Of a stretch of DNA of 5,177 bases, positions 1 through 5,177 are shown in pieces. Each line of letters starts with the position of its first letter. Positions within the stretch are counted from its first letter, which is position 1. The notes beneath the pieces were generated by a model, which was not told where the DNA came from, searched no databases, and saw only the letters and a program-made list of their open reading frames with translations. Source of the DNA: Pseudomonadota bacterium (GTDB taxonomy: Bacteria; Pseudomonadota; Gammaproteobacteria; Burkholderiales; Burkholderiaceae_B); the NCBI GenBank assembly GCA_023432075.1, contig JAEYVD010000891.1, positions 1 to 5,177 of the forward strand, written 5' to 3'. A program made the position numbers and the translations under genes.

Positions 1-1289
1 CCAGCGGCGCGCCCAAGCACATCGTCAAGCAATGGCGCCAGCTTGCGGCGGAGATCGACGCCTTGCAGCGCCAATGGCCCGACACGCACACGCCCGTGCT
101 GGGCAGCGTGTCCGCCCAGCATATGTATGGACTGCCCTTTCGCGTGCTGTGGCCGCTTTGCGCGGGCCGCCAGATCGACCGCCGCCAGCGGCTGTACCCC
201 GAAGACCTGCAACAGGCCAGCCTGCGCTTTCCCACATTCGCCTGGATCGCCAGCCCCGCGCTGTTGCGCCGGCTGGGCCAGCGCCTGGACGCGGCGCAAC
301 TGCGCGGGCGGCTGACGCGCATCCATTCGTCGGGCGGCGCGCTGCCGCTTGACGTATCCGACGACATCGAAAGTTCGCTCGGACTGCGCCCCACCGAGAT
401 CTACGGCAGTTCCGAAACGGGCGCGGTCGCCTGGCGCACCGGCGACACCGACTGGCAGCCGCTGCCGGGCGTCAGCGTCGACCTGAACGACGCAGGCGCA
501 CTGCGCGTGTCGTCGCCCTGGGTGCAGTCCAGCGAGGCGCAGACCGCCGATGGCGCCGAGCTCACAGCGACGGGTTTCCGGCTGCTCGGCAGGCTGGACC
601 GCATCATGAAGATCGAAGACAAGCGCGTGTCACTCCCCATGATCGAACACGCGCTGATGGAACATGCCTTCGCGACCGACGTCCGGCTCGGCAAGGCCGC
701 CGGCGCCACGCGCCTGGCCGCGCTCGTTGCGCTGTCGGCCCACGGCCTGCATGCACTGCGCAACCAGGGCCGCAAAGCCGTGGTGGACGCGCTTCGCGGC
801 CATCTGGCCGCGCGCTTCGAATCGCTGGCGATTCCGCGCACCTGGCGTCTGCTGCCCCAACTGCCCGCCAACGCCCAAGGCAAACTGCCGCAAGCCGACT
901 TCGAGGCCGCGGCCGGCCCGCGCCCCGTGGCGCCCGCCGCCATCCCGGCTGGCCTGCCCGGCCAACCGGACAACGAACGCCGCTATACGCTGGACATTCC
1001 CTACGACCTGGCTTACTTCAGCGGACACTTTCCCGCGGCGCCGGTCGTGCCGGGCGTGGCGCAGATCAGCTGGGCCATGTCGCTTGCCCAGCGCGACCTG
1101 CACCCCGGCCTGAACTTCGCGGGCATGGAAGCGCTGAAGTTCCAGCGTCTGCTGCGTCCGGGCGACGCCGCCGTCCTGACGCTGAAATGGGATACCGCCA
1201 AACAGAAGCTCTACTTCACGTTCACGGTGAATGACGCGCCGTGCTCGTCCGGGCGCATTCTCCACGGAGCAAGCCATGACGCCGCATAA
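1..1289 (+). CDS. AMP-forming aryl/acyl-ACP synthetase fused to ApeI/FabZ-like hotdog dehydratase (5' partial)
   Basis: Reading starts at base 3 and runs 428 codons to TAA at 1287-1289; the N-terminus lies upstream of the window. Visible residues 1-9 (SGAPKHIVK) are the end of the adenylate-forming P-loop. YGSSET (134-139) is the ATP/Mg motif, GRLDRIMK (196-203) the hinge motif, and Lys294 in NAQGKL the conserved C-terminal catalytic lysine. After an Ala/Pro-rich linker (about 302-322), residues 323-428 look like a hotdog dehydratase, with HFPAAPVVPGVAQI beginning at His342. Inferred role: activate an aromatic or fatty starter acid with ATP, load it on a carrier protein, and dehydrate 3-hydroxyacyl-ACP intermediates in aryl polyene synthesis (ApeH plus ApeI functions). 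The position matching FabZ's catalytic Glu is Ser356. Roughly 130-150 residues are probably missing on the left. The substrate cannot be read from sequence. Family assignment is firm; pathway assignment rests on the neighbours. Confidence 0.9.
   Translation, partial: SGAPKHIVKQWRQLAAEIDALQRQWPDTHTPVLGSVSAQHMYGLPFRVLWPLCAGRQIDRRQRLYPEDLQQASLRFPTFAWIASPALLRRLGQRLDAAQLRGRLTRIHSSGGALPLDVSDDIESSLGLRPTEIYGSSETGAVAWRTGDTDWQPLPGVSVDLNDAGALRVSSPWVQSSEAQTADGAELTATGFRLLGRLDRIMKIEDKRVSLPMIEHALMEHAFATDVRLGKAAGATRLAALVALSAHGLHALRNQGRKAVVDALRGHLAARFESLAIPRTWRLLPQLPANAQGKLPQADFEAAAGPRPVAPAAIPAGLPGQPDNERRYTLDIPYDLAYFSGHFPAAPVVPGVAQISWAMSLAQRDLHPGLNFAGMEALKFQRLLRPGDAAVLTLKWDTAKQKLYFTFTVNDAPCSSGRILHGASHDAA
1266..1269 (+). 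promoter_or_regulatory. Ribosome binding site (GGAG) of the glycosyltransferase gene
   Basis: GGAG lies 6 nt before ATG 1276, inside the end of the synthetase-dehydratase gene. It decides the glycosyltransferase start over upstream in-frame candidates such as 1231. Confidence 0.6.
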
Positions 1290-2028
1290 GCTGTGCGCGG
1301 TCGTGCCCGTGTACAACCACGGCGGCACCGTCGCCGCGGTCGTCGCGCAGCTTGCCGCGCAAGGCCTGCCTTGCGTCCTGGTGGACGACGGCTCCGCGCC
1401 CGCGTGCGCCGCCGTGCTGGACGCCTTGGCCAAACGGCCCGGCACCCAGCTGGTACGCCGCGCCGTCAATGGCGGCAAGGGAGCCGCGGTGCAGGATGGC
1501 CTGCGGGCCGCGTTGGCGTTGGGATACACGCATGCCCTGCAGGTGGACGCCGACGGCCAGCATGCGCTGCAAGACATCCCGCTGTTCGCGCAAGCCTCGC
1601 GCGAACGGCCCGACGCAGTGATCTGCGGCGCTCCCGTGTACGGCGACGACGTGCCGCGCAGCCGCCTCTATGGCCGCTGGCTGACCCGCGTGTGGGTCTG
1701 GATCAACACCCTGTCGCTCGACATCCCCGACGCCATGTGCGGGTTTCGCGTGTACCCGCTGGCAGCCGTCCTGCCGGTGATCGACGGCGCCCACGTCGGC
1801 CAGCGCATGGACTTCGACATTGCCGTGCTGGTGCGGCTGCATTGGCGCGGCGTGCGCATGGCGTGGCTGCCGACGCGCGTTGCCTACCCCGAGGGCGGCA
1901 TTTCGCATTTCAAGGGCCTGCAAGACAACGTGCTGATCAGCCGCATGCACGCGCGGCTGTTCTTCGGCATGCTGGCCCGATCGCCATCGCTGTTGTGGCG
2001 CCGGCTGTCCCGGAGCACCCAGCCATGA
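1276..2028 (+). CDS. Family 2 glycosyltransferase (GT-A fold, DPM1/GtrB-like catalytic domain)
   Basis: This 250-residue protein opens with the GT2 nucleotide-binding strand AVVPVYNHGG (8-17). It then has VDDGS (36-40), NGGKGAA (65-71) and the metal-binding DAD at 91-93 within VDADGQH. CGFRVYP (155-161) and MDFDIAVL (178-185) follow and match the acceptor and catalytic region of dolichyl-phosphate-mannose-synthase-like enzymes. There is no obvious transmembrane domain, so it is probably a cytosolic or peripheral enzyme using an NDP-sugar. The ATG at 1276 is preferred over in-frame starts upstream because GGAG sits 6 nt before it and the homologous region starts there. It overlaps the synthetase by 14 nt and the acyltransferase by 4 nt. 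In aryl polyene loci a GT2 domain accompanies an acyltransferase, sometimes as one fused protein, suggesting it helps build the lipid anchor or decorates the pigment. Sugar and acceptor are unknown. Confidence 0.9.
   Translation: MTPHKLCAVVPVYNHGGTVAAVVAQLAAQGLPCVLVDDGSAPACAAVLDALAKRPGTQLVRRAVNGGKGAAVQDGLRAALALGYTHALQVDADGQHALQDIPLFAQASRERPDAVICGAPVYGDDVPRSRLYGRWLTRVWVWINTLSLDIPDAMCGFRVYPLAAVLPVIDGAHVGQRMDFDIAVLVRLHWRGVRMAWLPTRVAYPEGGISHFKGLQDNVLISRMHARLFFGMLARSPSLLWRRLSRSTQP
2012..2015 (+). promoter_or_regulatory. Ribosome binding site (GGAG) of the acyltransferase gene
   Basis: GGAG lies 9 nt before ATG 2025, within the glycosyltransferase 3' end. With the ATGA start/stop overlap it suggests re-initiation by terminating ribosomes. 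Confidence 0.55.
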
Positions 2029-2948
2029 GCGTGGCCGATCCGCACTGGGCCGGGCAGCGCGAACGCGGCAGCCCCGTGCTGATGCGCTTGACGGCCTGGG
2101 CCGCGCGCAGGCTGGGGCGGCGCGCGGTGGCTCCCGTGGTCTGGGTGGTCGTGCTGTATTTCTATGCGTTCGGCGCGCGCGCGCGCCGCGCGATCGCCAC
2201 GTATCAGTCGCGCGTGGCCGCCTCCGGCGAGCTGGCTGCGCCGCTGCCGCGCGTCCTGCCCGTGTACCGCCAGTATCTGGCCTTTGCGACCGCCATCCTG
2301 GACAAGCTGGACGTATGGCAGGGCAAGATCACGATGGCGCGCCTGGATATCGCGGACCCGGACGGCCTGCACGGCCAGATGGGCCAAGGCCGCGGTCAGA
2401 TCCTGGTGGGCTCGCACCTGGGCAATCTCGAAATCTGCCGTGCGCTCGCCGAGCAGACCGGCGCGCTACAGCTCAATGTGCTGGTGCACAGCAAGCACGC
2501 CGTTCATTTCAACCGCCTGCTCGACGAGGCCGGCGGCGGGTTGCGCATGATCCAGGTCAGCGAGCTGGATGCCGCCGTCATGCTGGATCTGGCCAAGCGC
2601 CTGGACCGCGGTGAATGGCTTGCCATCGCCGGTGATCGCGTGCCGCTGCGCGGCGACCGCACGGCGCCCGTGCAATTCCTGGGCGCCACCGCGCTGTTCC
2701 CCCAGGGCCCTTGGCTTTTGGCGGGCCTCTTGGGCTGCCCCGTGAACCTGCTGCGCTGCACCCGCCACGGCGGCCGCTACCGCGTCTGGATGGAGCGCCT
2801 GACCGAGCGCGTCGAATGGACGCGCGCGACCCGGCAAGCGCAGATCGCTGCCTGGACTCAGCGCTATGCCGACCGCCTGGCCGCGCATTGCCGCGAGGCG
2901 CCGCTGCAGTGGTTCAACTTCTACCCCTTCTGGAAAGACGATGCGTAA
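2025..2948 (+). CDS. LpxL/HtrB-type lipid acyltransferase (LPLAT superfamily)
   Basis: This 307-residue protein has the length and layout of the lipid A late-acyltransferase family. A basic N-terminus leads into a hydrophobic stretch (about 34-50, AVAPVVWVVVLYFYAF) that should anchor it to the inner membrane. The catalytic HX4E box is His131-Glu136 in GSHLGNLE. GDRV (203-206) is the second conserved box, and the C-terminus ends in an aromatic WFNFYPFW motif. The ATG at 2025 overlaps the previous stop as ATGA, with GGAG 9 nt upstream, which strongly supports this start and indicates translational coupling. Inferred role: transfer of an acyl or aryl-polyenoyl group from a carrier protein to a lipid or glycolipid acceptor on the cytoplasmic face. 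Unlike true LpxL, it sits among pigment-type genes, so housekeeping lipid A acylation is unlikely. The exact donor and acceptor are not visible. Confidence 0.9.
   Translation: MSVADPHWAGQRERGSPVLMRLTAWAARRLGRRAVAPVVWVVVLYFYAFGARARRAIATYQSRVAASGELAAPLPRVLPVYRQYLAFATAILDKLDVWQGKITMARLDIADPDGLHGQMGQGRGQILVGSHLGNLEICRALAEQTGALQLNVLVHSKHAVHFNRLLDEAGGGLRMIQVSELDAAVMLDLAKRLDRGEWLAIAGDRVPLRGDRTAPVQFLGATALFPQGPWLLAGLLGCPVNLLRCTRHGGRYRVWMERLTERVEWTRATRQAQIAAWTQRYADRLAAHCREAPLQWFNFYPFWKDDA
2173..2186 (+). repeat. (GC)7 dinucleotide tract inside the acyltransferase gene
   Basis: Seven consecutive GC dinucleotides encode the Gly-Ala-Arg-Ala-Arg stretch just after the membrane segment (residues 50-54). 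Alternating GC can adopt Z-DNA and can slip by 2 nt, which would break the frame. In a genome this GC-rich, a tract of this length may be chance. Confidence 0.5.
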
Positions 2949-3390
2949 ACGTGGCGCGATCGGCGCCGAAGTCGAAATCCGTGTGCCCTTCTTCGATGTC
3001 GATTCGATCAACGTCGTGTGGCATGGCCACTACGTCAAATACCTGGAGCAGGCGCGTTGCGAGCTGCTGGACCGGATCGGCCACAACTACGACGCGATGC
3101 GCGCCAGCGGCTACGCCTGGCCGGTGATCGATCTGCATCTGCGCTACGCCCAGCCCGCGCAGTTCGGCCAACGCCTGGTCGTGCGCGCCGAACTGGTCGA
3201 ATGGGAGCTCCGCCTCAAGATCAACTACCTGATCCAGGATGCGGGCACCGGTCAACGGCTCACCCGGGCCACCTCCGTCCAAGTCGCCGTGTGCGTGGCC
3301 AGCCGCGAAATGCAGCTTGCCTCGCCCGCGATCTTCGTTGACGCAGTCCAACGCACCCTTCAATCCCAGGAGATCGCGACATGCGTCTGA
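2941..3390 (+). CDS. 4HBT/YbgC-type hotdog acyl-thioesterase
   Basis: This 149-residue protein is a normal length for a single hotdog-fold thioesterase. Residues 17-39 (FFDVDSINVVWHGHYVKYLEQAR) carry the 4-hydroxybenzoyl-CoA thioesterase signature: Asp21 aligns with the catalytic aspartate, WHGHY occupies the YHANY-like segment, and Glu36 and Arg39 follow on the long helix. The usual Gly after the catalytic loop (DxxG) appears as Asn24. The ATG at 2941 is chosen because the 4HBT homology begins soon after it and GGAA lies 5 nt upstream; a longer in-frame start at 2866 would read entirely within the acyltransferase gene. It overlaps its neighbours by 8 and 10 nt. Inferred role: hydrolysis of an aryl- or acyl-thioester (CoA or ACP), either releasing a product or clearing misprimed carrier protein during aryl polyene synthesis. 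Thioesterase identity is firm; substrate is unknown. Confidence 0.88.
   Translation: MRKRGAIGAEVEIRVPFFDVDSINVVWHGHYVKYLEQARCELLDRIGHNYDAMRASGYAWPVIDLHLRYAQPAQFGQRLVVRAELVEWELRLKINYLIQDAGTGQRLTRATSVQVAVCVASREMQLASPAIFVDAVQRTLQSQEIATCV
3368..3372 (+). promoter_or_regulatory. Strong ribosome binding site (AGGAG) of the LolA-like gene
   Basis: AGGAG with an 8-nt spacer to ATG 3381 is the best Shine-Dalgarno match in the window. It fixes the start just upstream of the signal peptide. Confidence 0.7.
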
Positions 3391-4019
3391 CCCTTCCGCA
3401 GCGCTTGCCCCTGTTGCAGCGCTGGAACCGTTTCCTCTTTCTGCTGGCGCTGTCGCTGTTGCCCTTGAGCGCCCAGGCGTTCGACCTGAACGACCTGCAG
3501 CAGCAACTGCGCGCCACGCCGATCGTGCGCGGCCAGTTCGTCCAGCAGAAATTCCTGCGGTCGCTGCCCCAGCCCCTGACCAGCCGCGGCGACTTCACGC
3601 TGGCCGCGGGCAAGGGCCTGCTGTGGCTCTTGCGTACGCCCATCGCCCAGGACCTGCGCATCAACGCCGACGGCATCGCGCGCCGCGACGAATCAGGCGC
3701 CTGGCAGGCGCTGCCCCAGCACACCGGCGCGGGACGTGAGAACCAGCTATTCCTGTCGGTCCTGGCCGGCGACACGCGCGGGCTTGAAGAGAACTTCAAC
3801 CTGGCGCTGACGGGCGAGGCGACCGCCTGGAAACTGACGCTGACGCCGCGCTCGGCGCTGCTCAAGCAGATCTTCAGCACGATCCAGATCGACGGCGGTG
3901 CGCTGGTCGATCGCATCGAATTGCGCGAGACGCAAGGCGACCGCAGCGTCCTGCAGATGACGGGCGCGGTCGCGGCCGACGCGCTCACGCCCGAGGAACA
4001 GCGTGCATTCTCGGACTGA
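3381..4019 (+). CDS. LolA-like outer-membrane lipoprotein-carrier-fold periplasmic protein
   Basis: This 212-residue protein begins with a Sec signal peptide: a basic n-region (Arg8, Arg14, Arg17), a hydrophobic core (about 18-29) and a likely cleavage after AQA (31-33). The mature part starts FDLNDLQQQL and contains VRGQFVQQKFL (49-59), PLTSRGDF (65-72) and LLWLLRTP (80-87). This is the LolA-fold pattern of a first strand, Gly-Phe turn and Trp...Pro strand. No lipobox is seen, so a soluble periplasmic protein is expected. AGGAG 8 nt before the ATG supports this start, which overlaps the thioesterase by 10 nt and the exporter by 17 nt. LolA-like proteins (unlike housekeeping LolA, usually next to ftsK or rarA) occur in aryl polyene clusters next to an MMPL pump. 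By inference this one accepts the lipid-linked pigment in the periplasm and carries it to the outer membrane. Confidence 0.85.
   Translation: MRLTLPQRLPLLQRWNRFLFLLALSLLPLSAQAFDLNDLQQQLRATPIVRGQFVQQKFLRSLPQPLTSRGDFTLAAGKGLLWLLRTPIAQDLRINADGIARRDESGAWQALPQHTGAGRENQLFLSVLAGDTRGLEENFNLALTGEATAWKLTLTPRSALLKQIFSTIQIDGGALVDRIELRETQGDRSVLQMTGAVAADALTPEEQRAFSD
3993..3998 (+). promoter_or_regulatory. Ribosome binding site (GAGGAA) supporting the GTG start of the MMPL exporter
   Basis: GAGGAA, inside the LolA-like gene, ends 4 nt before GTG 4003. No ATG is available before the first transmembrane helix, so this site is what supports the non-ATG start. Confidence 0.5.
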
Positions 4020-5177
4020 ACGCTGGCTGCCCCGCCTCTTCAAGCTGGGGCTGCTGCTGGTGCTGCTAGCCGGCGCCTGGCAATGCCGCAATGGCTGGCC
4101 AGTGTCGGCCAACCTGATGGAGCTGGTGCCGCAAAGCGCCAGTGACGCCACGCGCCAGCTGGCCGAGGCCCGCATCCAGGAACCGCTGTCGCGCCAGCTT
4201 ATTGCGCTGGTGTCTGCCCCGGATGGCGCCGACCCCGCGCAGCCGGCGCGCCTGCTTGCCAAACGCTGGTCGGACAGCGGCCTCTTTTCGGTCGTGCAGG
4301 TGGAAGTGAATGTGGACCTGGCCGCCCTGCGCGAACAACTGCTGGCCGGCCGACTGGCGATGCTGCCGCTGGCGGACCGCCAACTGCTTGAGTCGGATCC
4401 CGCCGCATTCGCACATCGCCGCGCGCGCGAGCTGTCCGATCCGTTCTCCTCGTCGGGACTCGTGCCCGCCGATCAAGACTGGCTGGGGCTCACACGCCGG
4501 GCCGAACAATCGCTCAGGCCCGGCGGACCCGTGCATTACGACATGGGCTCGGGCACGCTGCAGGCGCAGCAGAACGGCAAACGCTGGGTGCTCGTGCGCG
4601 CCGAGACACGCGGCGACGCGTTCGACGCCGATGCGCCGCAACGCATCGCCACGCAGATCGCCCAGGACCGCGAGGCCCTGCAGGCCGGCGGCGCCCAGAT
4701 GCTGGTGGCGGGCGGCGCGCTGTACGCGGCCGCCGGCAAGGCGCAGGCGGTCGCCGAAAGCAGCTGGATCGGGTCCGGCGCCACGATCGGCATCGTGCTC
4801 GTCCTGTTGCTGGCGCTGCGCCGCTGGCGCGTGCTGCTGGCCTTCGTGCCGGTGGCCGTGGGCCTTGTGACCGGCGCGGTCGCGTGCGTCGCGGTGTTCG
4901 GCTCGATCCACGTCCTGACGCTGGTCATCGGCGCCAGCCTGATCGGGGTGGCGGTCGACTTTCCCATGCACTGGCTGGGCAAGCGCTTCGGGATGCCGGA
5001 CTGGCAAGCATGGCCCGCGCTGCGCCGCGTGCTGCCCGGCCTGACGATCAGCCTGGCCGCCAGTCTGGTGGGCTATGTCGCGCTGGCGTTCACGCCGTTT
5101 CCGGCGCTGACCCAGACCGCCGTGTTCTCGGCGGCCGGCCTGCTTGGCGCGTATGCCTGCACCGTGTGCCAGCTTCC
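4003..5177 (+). CDS. MMPL/RND-family exporter, N-terminal half (3' partial)
   Basis: The frame is open from GTG 4003 to the window edge (391 codons); family members are usually about 750-800 residues, so about half is present. TM1 is about residues 11-26 (RLFKLGLLLVLLAGAW). It is followed by a large periplasmic domain (about 27-254), then TM helices at about 256-272, 277-300, 303-324 and further hydrophobic segments to the edge. VIGASLIGVAVDFPMH (308-323) is the hallmark MMPL/RND TM4-like motif; Asp319 is the likely proton-relay residue. No ATG occurs in this frame before TM1. GTG 4003 is preceded by GAGGAA (3993-3998) and gives a sensible short basic N-terminus, so it is the best start. It overlaps the LolA-like gene by 17 nt. 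Inferred role: proton-driven extraction or flipping of the lipidated aryl polyene from the inner membrane, handing it to the LolA-like protein. Confidence 0.9.
   Translation, partial: MHSRTERWLPRLFKLGLLLVLLAGAWQCRNGWPVSANLMELVPQSASDATRQLAEARIQEPLSRQLIALVSAPDGADPAQPARLLAKRWSDSGLFSVVQVEVNVDLAALREQLLAGRLAMLPLADRQLLESDPAAFAHRRARELSDPFSSSGLVPADQDWLGLTRRAEQSLRPGGPVHYDMGSGTLQAQQNGKRWVLVRAETRGDAFDADAPQRIATQIAQDREALQAGGAQMLVAGGALYAAAGKAQAVAESSWIGSGATIGIVLVLLLALRRWRVLLAFVPVAVGLVTGAVACVAVFGSIHVLTLVIGASLIGVAVDFPMHWLGKRFGMPDWQAWPALRRVLPGLTISLAASLVGYVALAFTPFPALTQTAVFSAAGLLGAYACTVCQL

Noticed and set aside
630..1577. Minus-strand ORF of 315 codons spanning the synthetase/glycosyltransferase junction
   Set aside because: It is rich in Arg, Ala, His and Gly with no recognisable motif, and lies antisense to two genes with clear family signatures. 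Such long antisense frames are expected at this GC content.
1293..2024. Upstream in-frame extension of the acyltransferase (a 551-codon frame)
   Set aside because: The extension is Arg/Ala-rich shadow sequence out of frame with the glycosyltransferase. The true start is the ATG at 2025 with the ATGA overlap, so this is not a fusion protein.
2866..2940. Longer start for the thioesterase
   Set aside because: The 25 extra residues are basic, unlike any 4HBT N-terminus, and overlap the conserved C-terminal motif of the acyltransferase. ATG 2941 has a ribosome binding site and fits family length.
2953..2967. Inverted repeat GGCGC-GATCG-GCGCC just inside the thioesterase gene
   Set aside because: A 5-bp stem is too short to call a terminator or operator in such GC-rich DNA. 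There is no U-tract and it lies within coding sequence.
4066..5007. Minus-strand ORF of 313 codons opposite the MMPL exporter
   Set aside because: Its composition (many His, Gln, Arg and Gly, no domain pattern) is that of the complement of a high-GC membrane-protein gene. The plus strand carries unmistakable MMPL motifs.
1..5177. Frameshifts, insertion elements, tRNAs, CRISPR repeats
   Set aside because: All six reading frames are intact with continuous family motifs. No direct repeat array, transposase-like sequence or cloverleaf pattern was found, and there is no non-coding stretch in which one could lie.

Overview
This window is one uninterrupted, rightward gene string from a very GC-rich proteobacterium. 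Codon use (strong G/C third positions) and protein style fit a betaproteobacterium of the Alcaligenaceae (Achromobacter/Bordetella type). That taxonomic guess is an inference from sequence style, not from a search. Every base belongs to one of six plus-strand genes. There is no intergenic space: each start codon lies inside the 3' end of the preceding gene, with overlaps of 14, 4, 8, 10 and 17 nt. No RNA genes, mobile elements, CRISPR arrays, internal promoters or terminators were seen.

Layout from left to right: (1) the 3' part of an AMP-forming acyl/aryl-ACP (or CoA) synthetase fused to a C-terminal hotdog dehydratase of the ApeI/FabZ type (1-1289, 5' end outside the window); (2) a family 2 glycosyltransferase (1276-2028); (3) an LpxL/HtrB-type lysophospholipid/lipid acyltransferase (2025-2948); (4) a 4HBT/YbgC-type hotdog thioesterase (2941-3390); (5) a secreted LolA-like outer-membrane lipoprotein-carrier-fold protein (3381-4019); (6) the N-terminal half of an MMPL/RND-family exporter (GTG start at 4003, continues beyond 5177).

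This gene content and order is the hallmark of the tailoring and export half of an aryl polyene (APE; xanthomonadin/flexirubin-like pigment) gene cluster. In the inferred scheme, the synthetase activates the aromatic starter acid and loads it on an acyl carrier protein, and the dehydratase removes water in each elongation round to make the conjugated polyene. The glycosyltransferase and acyltransferase build the glyco- or phospholipid-like anchor, and the thioesterase releases or proofreads thioester intermediates. The MMPL pump with the LolA-like carrier moves the lipidated pigment to the outer membrane. The ketosynthases, carrier proteins and ketoreductase expected for such a cluster are not in the window and should lie in the flanks.

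Points worth a second look are the fused synthetase-dehydratase, the non-canonical residue at the FabZ catalytic Glu position, the separate but 4-nt-overlapping glycosyltransferase and acyltransferase genes, and the total translational overlap of the operon.
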